Of a DNA stretch of 64,000 bases, positions 51,050-60,340 are shown piece after piece (the stretch's first letter is position 1; each line of letters opens with the position of its first letter). Source of the stretch: Paramagnetospirillum marisnigri (GTDB lineage: Bacteria > Pseudomonadota > Alphaproteobacteria > Rhodospirillales > Magnetospirillaceae). The stretch spans positions 186,001 through 250,000 of the forward strand of contig NZ_LWQT01000044.1 of the NCBI RefSeq assembly GCF_001650715.1. Reading direction: 5' to 3'. The notes beneath the pieces were generated by a model. The model worked only from the letters and a program-made list of their open reading frames with translations, was not told the DNA's origin and did no database searches. The position numbers and the translations under genes were made by a program.

Positions 51050-52713
51050 GGGCGTATCCGCTTGACCATCTGCAAAAGATTGCCGATCCCGGCGGGCGGC
51101 GGCAGGAAATCCACCTGATCCATGATGGATCGCATCAAATGGGTTCCCAGGCCGCCCGGTCGGATTTCATCCAAGGAGCGAGGCTTGATATTAGCCACTT
51201 CCACCGGAGGAGCGAAGTCCATAAGTCGTATGACCAACAGATCGTCCTCGCGCTCCACATGCAACACGATATCGCCTTCGCCGCCTTTATAGGCGTGACG
51301 GATGACGTTCTGGCAGGCCTCGTCCACCGCCAGCACCACATCGCCCACCAGATCGGCATCGCAGCCCAGTTCGCGGGCGGTGCGCGACAGGTCGGACCGG
51401 ATATCGCTCAGGGTCTCGGGGCGGGCATCGTAGCGCCGGACGAAAGCGGAGCGGCCGCCGGGGCGCATGTCCTCGACCACCATCAAGGTGACATCGTCGC
51501 GCAAGGACCCGACCCCATCCAGGGCGCCGACCACCGCCTGCAGCCGTTCCTCGGCGGGCATGGCGGCGAAGGCGTCCAGCAGGCCCTTGGCGCCATCGGC
51601 GCCGAGCATGGCGCCGGAACGGGTGCGGACCTCGGTCAGGCCGTCGGTGAACAGGTAAAGGGCGCCGCCATCCAGTTCGATCACGCTTTCCAGGCAGCCA
51701 TGGGCGAACAACTCGGGGTCGATGCCCAGCGGCGGCATGCCGTCCTCGATGGGGCGGTATCCGTCCTGGCCACGCACCAGCGGCGGCTCGTGCCCGGCAT
51801 TGGCCAGCACCACCCGGCCGGTGGCGGGGTCGAGGATGCCCGCCACCATGGTGACGAACATCCCGGCCAGCCCGGTTTCCTGCAACTCGGAATCGATGGC
51901 GGCCAGGACGCGGCCGGGGCCGTCCTCGCGCTTGGCCAGACAGCGGAACAGGCTGGCGGTCTTGGTCATCAGCAGCGAGGCGTTGATCCCCTTGCCCGAA
52001 ACGTCGCCGATGGCGAAGGCGATGCGGCCATCGGCCAGGGGCACGATCTCGTAGAAATCGCCCGACACGCCGCGGGCGGGCAGGTTGAGGCCGTGAACCG
52101 GATAGCCCGGCGGCTGGGGTGGCGGCAGCATGGCGCGCTGGATTTCCGAGGCCAGGGCCAGTTCGCGGCGAAAGCCCTCCTGCTCGGCCATGCCCGCCGC
52201 CAGCCTTGTATTGATCAGCGCCAGGGCCGAGGACATGGCCAGGGCGCGCAGCAACTGGGCGTCCGCCTGGGTGAAAGCGCCGCCTCCGGCCTTGTTGAAC
52301 AGTTCGATGGCGCCCAGCTTCTGGCCCCGGAACGACATGGGGGCGCACAGGATCGAGCGAGTGACGAAGCCGGTGGCATTATCCACCGAATTGGCGAAAT
52401 CGGGGTCGAAGCGAGCGTCCTTGACCAGTTGCGGGCTGTCCAGGTCGACGGTGCGCCAGACGATGCCGCGTCCCGGGGCGAGACGCAGCCCGATCACTTC
52501 GGTGGGGCCGATGCTGGCATGACAGACAAGGTCGCCGGAATCCGCCTCCAACAGGAACAGCGAGGCCGCCTCGGCCCCCAGCCGTTCGGCCACCCGCGCC
52601 AGACCCAGGCGAAGGGTGGCCTCCACGTCCTGGGACTGGGCGAAATCCCCCGTCATCTCGATCATCAGGTCGAGATGGCTGGCGGCGGCGGTCTGGTCGG
52701 CTCCCCTGATCAT
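51046..52713 (-). CDS. GAF-PP2C phosphatase-RsbW-like kinase fusion (partner-switching regulator)
   Basis: The 555-residue protein has a GAF domain (about 25-165), a SpoIIE/RsbU-type PP2C phosphatase (about 190-410; VSGDFYEIVPL, AIGDVSGKGINASLLM, LYLFTDGLTE, SLRDDVTLMVVE) and a C-terminal RsbW-like HATPase_c domain (about 420-550; LAVDEACQNVIRHAY, GGLGTHLMRSIMDQ). It could both phosphorylate and dephosphorylate the neighbouring STAS protein according to a signal bound by GAF. No membrane span is seen. It is the first gene of the six-step overlapping operon leading to Mla genes. Confidence 0.92.
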   Translation of the reverse strand: MIRGADQTAAASHLDLMIEMTGDFAQSQDVEATLRLGLARVAERLGAEAASLFLLEADSGDLVCHASIGPTEVIGLRLAPGRGIVWRTVDLDSPQLVKDARFDPDFANSVDNATGFVTRSILCAPMSFRGQKLGAIELFNKAGGGAFTQADAQLLRALAMSSALALINTRLAAGMAEQEGFRRELALASEIQRAMLPPPQPPGYPVHGLNLPARGVSGDFYEIVPLADGRIAFAIGDVSGKGINASLLMTKTASLFRCLAKREDGPGRVLAAIDSELQETGLAGMFVTMVAGILDPATGRVVLANAGHEPPLVRGQDGYRPIEDGMPPLGIDPELFAHGCLESVIELDGGALYLFTDGLTEVRTRSGAMLGADGAKGLLDAFAAMPAEERLQAVVGALDGVGSLRDDVTLMVVEDMRPGGRSAFVRRYDARPETLSDIRSDLSRTARELGCDADLVGDVVLAVDEACQNVIRHAYKGGEGDIVLHVEREDDLLVIRLMDFAPPVEVANIKPRSLDEIRPGGLGTHLMRSIMDQVDFLPPPAGIGNLLQMVKRIRP

Positions 52714-52764
52714 GCCCCCATCATGCCCGCTGCGCGGGGTTCCGCCAATCCTAATGCGGGCAAA

Positions 52765-53706
52765 TCACCGCCTGATCCGCGACTTCATGGCCTCGACCGC
52801 CTCCACCAGGGCGACGCGGGTGCCGGTCTCCATGGCGGAATGGCCTGCATCAGGGATGATCCGCAGCACCGATCCCGGCCATTCCCGCACCAGTTCCTCG
52901 GCGGTGGCGGGGGGGCAGACCACGTCATAGCGGCCCTGGACCACGGTCAAGGGCAGATGGCGGATGCGTCCCAGGCCGGTCAGCAACTGGTCCGGTTCCA
53001 GGAAGCCCTCATGAACCATGTAATGGGCTTCGATGCGGGCCATGGACAGGCTGCCGGGCCCGTCGCCCTCGGCCTGGGAGGCGGGGGGCATCAGTCGGGA
53101 GCAGGCTTCCTCGTAGCCGCACCACATCCGGGCGGCGGCGAGATGCACCGAAGGGTCGGGGTCATTGAGGCGGCGCATATAGGCGGCCAGCGGGTCCGAG
53201 CGCTCCAGCACCGGCAGATGGCCGATGAATCTCCGCCAAGCCTCGGGGAAGAAGTGCCCCATGCCGCTCAGGAACCAATCGACCTCGTGGGGGCGGAACA
53301 GGAAGATGCCGCGCAGCACGAAGCCGGTGCAGGCCTCGGGGTATGCTTGGCCATAGGCCAGGGCCAGGGTGCTGCCCCACGAGCCGCCGAACAGCAGCCA
53401 GCGGTCCACCCCCAGATGGCGCCGCAGCTTCTCCATATCCGCCACCAGATGGGCGGTGGTGTTGGCCTTCACCGAGGCATGGGGTCTGGAGCGGCCGCAG
53501 CCGCGCTGGTCAAACAGCACGATGCGCCAGAAGCCGGGATCGAAAAAGCGGCGATAGGCGGGGGCGGTGCCCGCCCCCGGTCCGCCATGGACGAAGGCCA
53601 CCACCGGGCCGTCGGGATTTCCCGAAACTTCCCAGTAGATGAGATGGTCATCACCGACCGGCAGCATGCCAGAGGCGTGAGGCTCGAAGGGGGGGAACAG
53701 GTCCAT
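52765..53706 (-). CDS. pip: Proline iminopeptidase
   Basis: The 313-residue alpha/beta hydrolase releases N-terminal proline from peptides. The oxyanion segment HGGPGAGT and the nucleophile S109 in GGSWGS mark the family (S33 peptidases), and FDQRGCGRSRPH is the usual following strand. Acid and histidine are in VQGRYDVVCPP and DAGHSAME. ATG 53706 opens on LFPPFEPHASGML, the normal start. It is divergent from queA, with an 85-base spacer that contains GTATG-N7-CATAC at 53720-53736. Confidence 0.92.
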   Translation of the reverse strand: MDLFPPFEPHASGMLPVGDDHLIYWEVSGNPDGPVVAFVHGGPGAGTAPAYRRFFDPGFWRIVLFDQRGCGRSRPHASVKANTTAHLVADMEKLRRHLGVDRWLLFGGSWGSTLALAYGQAYPEACTGFVLRGIFLFRPHEVDWFLSGMGHFFPEAWRRFIGHLPVLERSDPLAAYMRRLNDPDPSVHLAAARMWCGYEEACSRLMPPASQAEGDGPGSLSMARIEAHYMVHEGFLEPDQLLTGLGRIRHLPLTVVQGRYDVVCPPATAEELVREWPGSVLRIIPDAGHSAMETGTRVALVEAVEAMKSRIRR

Positions 53707-53791
53707 GGCCGTCCGTGCTGTATGATCCGAACATACTATGCCATTTTGCCTGGTGATTGACGCGCCCATTTTGGCGGCCTAAACCCACCCC

Positions 53792-54820
53792 ATGAAAGTG
53801 GATGACTTCGATTTCGACCTGCCGCGCGAGCTGATCGCCGAGCGTCCGGCCGAGCCGCGCGGCTCGTCTCGGCTGCTGCGGGTGACGCCGGCTGGGCGGG
53901 CCGACGCCATGGTCGCCGACCTGCCTCGACTCCTGCGGCCCGGCGACGTGATGGTGTTCAACGACACCCGTGTCATTCCGGCCCGGCTGTTCGGCCGCCG
54001 CGGCGAGGCGGGGGTGGAGGTGACGCTGCACCAGCGCGTCGCCCTGGATGCCTGGAAGGCTTTCGCCCGCCCGGCCAAGAAGCTGCGGCCCGGCGACCGG
54101 GTGACCTTCGGCGAGGGCTTCTCGGCCCTGGTGGCGGACAAGGGCGAGGCGGGCGAGGTGACGCTGGCCTTCGACCAGTCGGGCGAGGCCCTGCTGGCGG
54201 TGCTCGAGGATTTCGGCCGCATGCCGCTGCCGCCCTATATCAGGAAGGGCGTGGCCGACCAGCGCGACCACGACGACTATCAGACGGTGTTCGCCCGGGA
54301 GAAGGGGGCCGTCGCCGCCCCCACCGCCGGGCTGCATTTCACCCCCGACCTGCTGGCGGCACTGGACGCTAGGGGCATCGAGCGGGTCTGCGTCACCTTG
54401 CATGTGGGGGCGGGAACCTTCCTGCCGGTCAAGGTGGACGACACCAGCGACCATCGCATGCATTCGGAAATCGGCGTGATCACGGGCCAAGCGGCGGCGG
54501 CGATCAACGCCGCCCGGGCGCGGGGCGGCCGGGTGGTGGCGGTGGGCACCACGGCGGCGCGCCTGCTGGAAAGTGCCGCCGACGAGACCGGCATCCTGCA
54601 TCCCTTCGATGCCGCCACCGATATCTTCATCACGCCGGGCTACCGTTTCCGGCTGGTGGACGTGCTGATGACCAATTTCCACCTGCCGCGCTCGACCCTG
54701 TTCATGCTGGTCTCGGCCTTCATGGGGCTCGACGCCATGAAGGCGGCCTATGAACACGCCAAGGCGGCGGGGTACCGCTTCTACTCCTATGGCGATTCCA
54801 GCCTGCTGGAACGGGGCTGA
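53792..54820 (+). CDS. queA: S-adenosylmethionine:tRNA ribosyltransferase-isomerase
   Basis: The 342-residue enzyme adds the cyclopentane-ring precursor from SAM to preQ1 in tRNA, a late queuosine step. It opens [20 protein letters not shown] and has [13 protein letters not shown] and [17 protein letters not shown]. The start has no strong ribosome site, but the N-terminus fits the family. It converges on the GGDEF gene with nine bases between stops. Confidence 0.96.
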   Translation: MKVDDFDFDLPRELIAERPAEPRGSSRLLRVTPAGRADAMVADLPRLLRPGDVMVFNDTRVIPARLFGRRGEAGVEVTLHQRVALDAWKAFARPAKKLRPGDRVTFGEGFSALVADKGEAGEVTLAFDQSGEALLAVLEDFGRMPLPPYIRKGVADQRDHDDYQTVFAREKGAVAAPTAGLHFTPDLLAALDARGIERVCVTLHVGAGTFLPVKVDDTSDHRMHSEIGVITGQAAAAINAARARGGRVVAVGTTAARLLESAADETGILHPFDAATDIFITPGYRFRLVDVLMTNFHLPRSTLFMLVSAFMGLDAMKAAYEHAKAAGYRFYSYGDSSLLERG

Positions 54821-54829
54821 GGGCGGGGC

Positions 54830-55927
54830 TCAGAGGTCTTCGGAGGTCTTGGCGGCCACCGCGACGTCTTCCTGGCTCTTGACCCGGTTGCGGCCGGTGC
54901 GCTTGGCCAGATACAGCGCCTCGTCGGCGCGATTGACGAAGGATTCGGGGTCTTCCCCCGCCACATAGGTGGCGGCGCCCGCCGACAGGGTCACCTGGCC
55001 CAGCACCTGGCCGGTCCGGCGGTTGGTCACCCGCTTGGCCGCCACCTGGCTGCGGATGGTTTCCGCCATGGCCATGGCATCGGCCAGGGAGGTGTCGGGC
55101 AGGATGACGGCGAATTCCTCGCCGCCATAGCGGGCGGCGGTATCCTTGACCTTGACGATCTCGGTCAGCGAGCGCCCCACCAGCTTCAGGATCTGGTCGC
55201 CCAAGGGGTGGCCGTAGGTGTCGTTGAACTGCTTGAAGTGGTCGATATCGATCATCAACAGGCTGAGGGGGTGACCGCCGTCCCGGGCATTGTGGATGGC
55301 CAGGGCCAGGGAGTGGTCGAACATCTTGCGGTTGGCCAGTTGGGTCAGGGCGTCGGTGGCGGCCTCGCGCTTCAGGTCGTCCAATTCGTTGCGCAGGCGC
55401 ACGATTTCGGTGCTCGACGCTTCCAGATTGTGTTCGAGCTGGCGGTTGATCTCGGCCATGGCTTTGGTTTCGGCCAGGATGGCGCCCACCGCCTCGCTCA
55501 GATGGTCGGGGGCGGGGCCGCCGGACAGGCGGCCGCTGAAGGTTTCCAGCGCGGCGCCGTAGCTGGCGGTTCCCTGCCCGGCATTGCTGAGATATTCCAG
55601 CACCTTGCCCACCGCTTCCTCGACCCGCAGGCCAACTTCGCGCAATTCCGCCTTGTCCTGGCCGAACACGGCGAAACGCTCGTAAAGCTCCTCATTGACC
55701 TTGGTGGTGAACTTGCCGCCGCCCGACAGGATGGCGTTGATGGCGTCGGACAGCGCCGGATTGCGCCCAGCGACGAAGGCGTACCAGATGGCGAAGTTCT
55801 CCGGGGTCGGAGGGACCTTGTGGCGCTCCATCATGCCCAGCGCGGCACGGGCGCAGTGGGAAGCGACGTCGATAGGATCACTGGTCTTCATCTTGGGTGA
55901 TACCCCGTACTCGTCAAACCGTGGCAT
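54830..55927 (-). CDS. Diguanylate cyclase (GGDEF domain, GGEEF active site)
   Basis: The 365-residue protein has a helical N-terminal sensory region of unknown type (about 15-190, including FAIWYAFVAGRNPALSDAIN, a pattern I associate with alphaproteobacterial cyclases) and a coiled coil. A C-terminal GGDEF domain follows, with the active site GGEEF and the segment TDALTQLANRKMFD. It should make cyclic-di-GMP. No membrane span, so probably cytoplasmic. ATG 55927 lies four bases after the pentapeptide gene stop; an internal ATG at 55891 is an alternative start. Confidence 0.9.
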   Translation of the reverse strand: MPRFDEYGVSPKMKTSDPIDVASHCARAALGMMERHKVPPTPENFAIWYAFVAGRNPALSDAINAILSGGGKFTTKVNEELYERFAVFGQDKAELREVGLRVEEAVGKVLEYLSNAGQGTASYGAALETFSGRLSGGPAPDHLSEAVGAILAETKAMAEINRQLEHNLEASSTEIVRLRNELDDLKREAATDALTQLANRKMFDHSLALAIHNARDGGHPLSLLMIDIDHFKQFNDTYGHPLGDQILKLVGRSLTEIVKVKDTAARYGGEEFAVILPDTSLADAMAMAETIRSQVAAKRVTNRRTGQVLGQVTLSAGAATYVAGEDPESFVNRADEALYLAKRTGRNRVKSQEDVAVAAKTSEDL

Positions 55928-55931
55928 CGGC

Positions 55932-56432
55932 TCAGTTGCATTGGCCGACAGACCCTTCCGCGCAGACTTTCTTTCCATCCACCCAGGTCGCCCCCGACAG
56001 GTCGGCGCCCAGCAGGTCGGCCCCCTGCACGCGGGCACCGCTCAGGTCCACCTTGCGCAGCGAGGCGTGGAAGAACCGCGCCCGGCGAAGATCGGCCCGC
56101 ACCAGCGAGGCGCCGCTCAGATCGGCCTTGGTGAAGTCTGCCTCGCTGAACACGCCGTCGTCCAGTCTGACCGATGGCATGGTCGCGCTGATGAAACGGG
56201 CGCGGTAGCCGTCGACGCGGCTGAGATCCGCCCGGGACAGGTTGGAGCGCTGGAAGCTGGTTTCGCGCAGCCTCGCCCCCTTCAGGTCGTCGCCGATGAA
56301 GTCGCGCCCATCCATGTAGCAGCGCTGCCAATCCACCTGCGGTGCCGCCGATGCGGTGCAGTCGGCGGCTTCGGCGCTGGCGGCGCAGCCGAGAACGAGG
56401 AGGGCAGCAAGAACAGACCTCATGATACCCAT
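55932..56432 (-). CDS. Secreted pentapeptide-repeat protein
   Basis: The 166-residue product has a signal peptide (about residues 1-22, ending SAEA) and then pentapeptide repeats of the A(D/N)Lxx form (residues about 48-150: NLSRADLSR, ADFTKADLSGASLVRADLRRA, LSGARVQGADLLGADLSGA split over turns). It would fold as a small right-handed beta helix in the periplasm. Four cysteines near the ends may form disulphides. GGGAGG precedes the ATG at 56432. It is co-transcribed with the diguanylate cyclase; no function is known. Confidence 0.85.
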   Translation of the reverse strand: MGIMRSVLAALLVLGCAASAEAADCTASAAPQVDWQRCYMDGRDFIGDDLKGARLRETSFQRSNLSRADLSRVDGYRARFISATMPSVRLDDGVFSEADFTKADLSGASLVRADLRRARFFHASLRKVDLSGARVQGADLLGADLSGATWVDGKKVCAEGSVGQCN

Positions 56433-56560
56433 GATTTAATCCTCCCGCCTGTGAGGTCAAAGAACTATTTCGCGGCGGCCATGTCGAGGCCGCGCGTGCG
56501 ACAGTCTGGGGGGCGTGCTAGGCTGCTGTCATGAAACCGTAGCAGAGGCGCGAGGCGGCC

Positions 56561-57331
56561 ATGACCCGGAGCGAAGCGGATACCATCCTGGACCAGGGCG
56601 AGGCGCTTTGGCTCGCCGGGGAACGCCAGCCCGCCCGCGAGGCGTTCCGTCGCGCCCGCCTGCTGTATCATCAGAGCGGCGACGAGAGTGGCGAGGCCCA
56701 GGCCCTGCTGCTGATCGGCGACCTGGAGGCCGAGACCGGCCATCCCAACGGCGCCCGCGAGGCCTATGTGGAGGCCCGGACCATTCATGCACGGCGGGGC
56801 GACCAGCACCATCAGGCCGCCCTGCTGGTCCGTCTCGCCCGTCTGGCCGAACGCCAAGGGGCCGGTGCCGAGGCGCAAAGCTGTTACCTGTCCGCCCTGG
56901 CGCTTTATGACAGTGCCTCGGATGCGTCGGGCATGGGCCATGTGGCCCGCCGCCTGGGACATCTGGAGCGCGATGCCGGGCGCCAGGACAAGGCGATGGA
57001 CCATTATCGTCAGGCCCTGGCCCATTTCCGCCGGGCGGGCGATACCCTGGGCGAGGCCCATGCCCTGCGGTCCCTGGCGACCCTGGCCCGGGCCCTGGGG
57101 CAGTTGGATCGCGCCCGCGCCGATTGCGACAAGGCGCTGGGCCTGTTCCGCGAGGCGGGCGACCTGCTGGGTGAGGCCAAGGCCAGCCGGGCCCTGTCCC
57201 ATGTCCTGGCCGACGAAGGCGACCACAAGGCGGCCCATGCCGCCATGCAGGCGGCGGCGCGGCTGTTCGCCAGGGCGGGCGATGTCCGCGCCCATGACGA
57301 GTGCGAGGCGGAAGCCAAGGTCTTGCGCTGA
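56561..57331 (+). CDS. Tetratricopeptide-repeat protein
   Basis: The 256-residue protein is made of about six TPR units of roughly 40 residues from residue 5 to 250, with the recurring pattern G(D/E)xxGEAxAL...A. No signal peptide or other domain is seen, so it is probably a cytoplasmic adaptor. It is encoded 150 bases upstream of fliF on the same strand, but the palindrome and control site between them suggest a separate transcription unit. Partners are unknown. Confidence 0.85.
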   Translation: MTRSEADTILDQGEALWLAGERQPAREAFRRARLLYHQSGDESGEAQALLLIGDLEAETGHPNGAREAYVEARTIHARRGDQHHQAALLVRLARLAERQGAGAEAQSCYLSALALYDSASDASGMGHVARRLGHLERDAGRQDKAMDHYRQALAHFRRAGDTLGEAHALRSLATLARALGQLDRARADCDKALGLFREAGDLLGEAKASRALSHVLADEGDHKAAHAAMQAAARLFARAGDVRAHDECEAEAKVLR

Positions 57332-57343
57332 TTTCGCCCTTAA

Positions 57344-57362
57344 CCCGGCAAAATTTGCCGGG
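57344..57362. repeat. 19-base palindrome between the TPR gene and fliF
   Basis: CCCGGCAAA (57344-57352) and TTTGCCGGG (57354-57362) are perfect arms around one base, with TTAA on both flanks. It starts 12 bases after the TPR stop. With no T run it could be a terminator hairpin helped by Rho or a regulator site upstream of fliF. Confidence 0.55.
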
Positions 57363-57365
57363 TCG

Positions 57366-57380
57366 TTAACCATCTGTTCA
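57366..57380 (+). promoter_or_regulatory. CtrA-like box upstream of fliF
   Basis: TTAA-CCATCTG-TTCA matches the CtrA consensus TTAA-N7-TTAA with one mismatch, and the half site TTAACCAT is the form enriched in Caulobacter targets. It lies 103 bases before the fliF start. Caulobacter fliF is controlled by CtrA, so the position fits. Binding is inferred. Confidence 0.5.
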
Positions 57381-57482
57381 GTGACAGGGATTTAGGCTGG
57401 CCGTCTGATGCAAGGCTGGCCGGGTCGCGTATTGTCGCGTCCCCGGGCGAGACGGCCGGGACCTTGGGGCGATGGAGACGAC

Positions 57483-59141
57483 GTGAACGCATTCCTTCAG
57501 ATGCTGCGCGGCCTTGGCCCCATGCGGCTTGCCGCCATCGCCGGTGTCGGCGTCAGTATCCTGGGCTTCTTCATCTACCTGATGAGCCGCGTCGCCGCGC
57601 CTCAGATGGAACTGCTCTATGGCGACCTCGATCTGGCGGATTCCAAGCAGATCATCGAGAAGCTGACCGCCGAAAAGGTTCCCTACGAACTGCGCAAGGA
57701 CGGTACCGAGGTCTGGGTGCCCAAGGACCGCAAGCTCGACCTGCGGGTGCGCATGGCGGAACAGGCGCTGCCCAGCGGTGGCCGCATGGCGGGCTACGAA
57801 CTGTTCGATAAGCAAGATGCCCTGGGCGCCACCAGTTTCCAGCAGAACGTCACCATGGTTCGCGCCCTGGAAGGCGAACTGGCCAAGACCATCCGCTCCA
57901 TCGACAAGGTGAAGGCGGCCCGTGTCCATCTGGTGCTGCCCAAGCGCGAGGCCTTCTCGCGCGAGACCCAGGAGCCCTCGGCCTCGGTCATCTTGAAGAT
58001 GCAGGGCAACGGCCGCTTGGAAAAGGCCCAGACCACCGCCATCCAGCATCTGATCGCCGCCGCCGTGCCCAAGATGAAGCCGTCGCGCATCTCCATCGTC
58101 GACGACAAGGGCACCCTGCTGGCCAAGGGATTCGAGAACTCGAAGGAGTATCAGGCCCAGTCCGCCGAGGAGATGCGCCTCAACACCGAGGCCCGGCTGG
58201 TCAAGACCATCGAGGACCTGCTGGAACGCTCGCTGGGGCCGGGCCGGGTGCGGGCCGAGGTCACGGTGGACATGGACATGAGCAGCGCCGTGACCACCGA
58301 GGAGACCTTCGATCCCGAGACCAAGGTGGTGCGCTCGCAGGTCACCATCAACGAGGGCGAGCAGAGCCAGGACGCCGAACCCACCCCGGTGACGGTACAG
58401 CAGAACCTGCCCGACCCCAATGCCTCGGCCTCGGGCAATATCCGCACCTCCACCAAGGCCAACAAGAGCCAGGAAACCGTCAATTACGAAATCTCGCGCA
58501 AGACCAAGAACACGGTGCGCGAGATGGGCGAGATCCGCAAGGTCTCGGCCGCGGTCATCGTCGACGGCGTGCGCGAGAAATCCGCCGATGGCAAGCAGAC
58601 CTCGTATCGCGACCGCTCCGCCGAGGAACTGGCCCAGATCGAGGCGCTGGTGAAGTCGGCCATCGGCTTCACCAAGGACCGCGAGGATCAGGTCAAGGTT
58701 GCCTCCATGCCCTTCTACAAGGGCGAGGAACTGCTGGAAGCCGAGGAACCCGGCGAATTCATCTTCGGCATGCGCCGCGAATTCGTCGAGAAGGTGGCCT
58801 CGAACCTGGGCCTGTCCATCGTCGCCATCCTGTTCCTGCTGCTGGTCCTGCGCCCGCTCATCAGCCGCGCCATCGAGTCCATGCAGGGCCAGGTCGGCCC
58901 CGATGGCCGCCGCCTGCTCACCGCCGAGGGCGGCGCCATGCCCCAGCTGACCGGCCCCGGCGCCGCCGGACCGCCCGCCCTGGGCGGCGAGGAAGAAGTC
59001 ATCGCCGACGAGCTGATCGACATCGACAAGGTGGAAGGCCGCGTCAAGGCGTCCTCCATCCGCAAGATCGGCGAAATCGTCGAGAAGCATCCGGAAGAAG
59101 CCCTCTCGATCATCCGCAACTGGCTGTACCAGGAAAGCTGA
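57483..59141 (+). CDS. fliF: Flagellar MS-ring protein FliF
   Basis: The 552-residue protein forms the MS ring in the inner membrane. It has two membrane spans (about 15-35 and 440-460), the ring-building motif region with VPYELRKDGTEVWVPKDR and PSGGRMAGYELFDK, the stretch ARVHLVLPKREAF, and a C-terminal cytoplasmic tail that binds FliG. I choose GTG 57483 with GGAG upstream, because VNAFLQMLRGLGPMRLAA opens on the first membrane span; the frame from 57408 adds an arginine-rich stretch. It heads fliF-fliG-fliH-fliN-flbD-flhA. Confidence 0.95.
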   Translation: MNAFLQMLRGLGPMRLAAIAGVGVSILGFFIYLMSRVAAPQMELLYGDLDLADSKQIIEKLTAEKVPYELRKDGTEVWVPKDRKLDLRVRMAEQALPSGGRMAGYELFDKQDALGATSFQQNVTMVRALEGELAKTIRSIDKVKAARVHLVLPKREAFSRETQEPSASVILKMQGNGRLEKAQTTAIQHLIAAAVPKMKPSRISIVDDKGTLLAKGFENSKEYQAQSAEEMRLNTEARLVKTIEDLLERSLGPGRVRAEVTVDMDMSSAVTTEETFDPETKVVRSQVTINEGEQSQDAEPTPVTVQQNLPDPNASASGNIRTSTKANKSQETVNYEISRKTKNTVREMGEIRKVSAAVIVDGVREKSADGKQTSYRDRSAEELAQIEALVKSAIGFTKDREDQVKVASMPFYKGEELLEAEEPGEFIFGMRREFVEKVASNLGLSIVAILFLLLVLRPLISRAIESMQGQVGPDGRRLLTAEGGAMPQLTGPGAAGPPALGGEEEVIADELIDIDKVEGRVKASSIRKIGEIVEKHPEEALSIIRNWLYQES

Positions 59142-59153
59142 TAGGAAAACGCC

Positions 59154-60173
59154 ATGGGTCGCGTCAAAGAAGACTATCGCAGCCTCACCGGTCCCCAGAA
59201 GGCCGCCATGTTCATGCTGTCCTTGAACGAGGAGCACTCGGCCAAGCTGTTCGGCATGCTGGGCGATGACGAGATCAAGGAACTGTCCCAGATCATGGCG
59301 TCCTTGGGCACGGTGTCATCCAATCTGGTGGAACGCGTCTTCGTGGAATTCGCCGACGCCCTGTCGTCCACCGGCTCGCTGACCGGTACCTTCGATACCA
59401 CCGAACGCTTGCTGATGAAGTCGATCCCCAAGGATCGCGTCGCGGCCATCATGGAGGAAATCCGTGGTCCCGCCGGTCGCACCATGTGGGACAAGCTGGG
59501 CAATGTGTCGGAACAGGTGCTGGCCAACTACCTGAAGAACGAATACCCCCAGACCGTGGCGGTGGTGCTGTCCAAGATCAAGCCGGACCACGCGGCGCGC
59601 GTGCTCGCCGTGCTGCCGGAAAACTTCGCCATGGAAGTCATCATGCGCATGCTGCGCATGGAAGTGGTGCAGAAGGAAGTGCTGGACGGCATCGAAAAGA
59701 CCCTGAGGAGCGAGTTCATGACCAATCTGGCCCGCACCCAACGCCGCGACGCCCACGAACTCATGGCCGACATCTTCAACAACCTGGACCGCAACACCGA
59801 GAACCGCTTCATGTCCGCCCTGGAAGAGCGCAATCGCGAAAGCTCGGAAAAGATCAAGGCGCTCATGTTCACCTTCGACGACCTCATCCGCATCGACGCG
59901 GCGGGTATCCAGGTGCTGCTGCGCTCGGTGGAAAAGGACAAGCTGGCCATTGCCCTCAAGGGCGGCGCCGACGCGGTCAAGGAACTGTTCTTCAAGAACA
60001 TGTCCGAACGCGCGGGCAAGATGCTCAGGGAAGACATGGAAGCCCTCGGCCCCGTCCGCCTGCGCGACGTGGACCAGGCCCAGGCGGCCATCGTGGTCAT
60101 GGCGAAGGAACTGGCGGCATCGGGTCAGATCGTCATCTCCGAGGGCCGCGAGGAAGACGAGCTGGTGTACTAA
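59154..60173 (+). CDS. fliG: Flagellar motor switch protein FliG
   Basis: The 339-residue protein has three domains: N-terminal FliF-binding (about 1-100), middle with the EHPQ-like variant [16 protein letters not shown], and C-terminal torque domain with [20 protein letters not shown] and charged residues that face the stator. It sets rotation direction with CheY. Spacing to fliF is 12 bases. All conserved segments are present. Confidence 0.96.
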   Translation: MGRVKEDYRSLTGPQKAAMFMLSLNEEHSAKLFGMLGDDEIKELSQIMASLGTVSSNLVERVFVEFADALSSTGSLTGTFDTTERLLMKSIPKDRVAAIMEEIRGPAGRTMWDKLGNVSEQVLANYLKNEYPQTVAVVLSKIKPDHAARVLAVLPENFAMEVIMRMLRMEVVQKEVLDGIEKTLRSEFMTNLARTQRRDAHELMADIFNNLDRNTENRFMSALEERNRESSEKIKALMFTFDDLIRIDAAGIQVLLRSVEKDKLAIALKGGADAVKELFFKNMSERAGKMLREDMEALGPVRLRDVDQAQAAIVVMAKELAASGQIVISEGREEDELVY

Positions 60174-60239
60174 GGCGGAGAAGAAGCACAAGGCTCGACG
60201 AGCATCCGCGAGGAGTTGCGACCAAGGGTCGGCGCGCCC

Positions 60240-60281
60240 GCCAGCTACGCTGGCAAACGATTGTTTGCATGCGGAGCATGC
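60240..60281. repeat. Three chained hairpins between fliG and fliH
   Basis: Three perfect 6-base stems follow one another and share two bases at each junction: GCCAGC-TAC-GCTGGC (60240-60254), GCAAAC-GATT-GTTTGC (60253-60268) and GCATGC-GGA-GCATGC (60267-60281). The 167-base spacer around them has no stop in the fliH frame. It looks like a palindromic element placed inside the operon or an mRNA processing signal. Confidence 0.75.
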
Positions 60282-60340
60282 GTGGCGCGAAAGCCAAGCG
60301 AGCGGAGCGAGCACCGGCGATTGAGGCGAATGATTTAAGA

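Noticed and set aside
53720-53736. GTATG-N7-CATAC inverted repeat between pip and queA
   Set aside because: Arms are only five bases and flanks do not extend the symmetry; such repeats are expected by chance at this frequency.
51037-53760. Plus-strand open frame of 907 codons opposite the phosphatase fusion and pip
   Set aside because: It spans two real genes on the other strand and their spacer and shows no recognisable motif.
57399-57412. Possible sigma54 promoter upstream of fliF (TGGCCGTCTGATGCA)
   Set aside because: GG and GC elements are 9 rather than 10 bases apart, and sigma54 promoters do not tolerate that spacing change.
60174-60340. Small independent gene between fliG and fliH
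   Set aside because: The frames here have no good start or ribosome site and consist of hairpin sequence, so a non-coding element is more likely.
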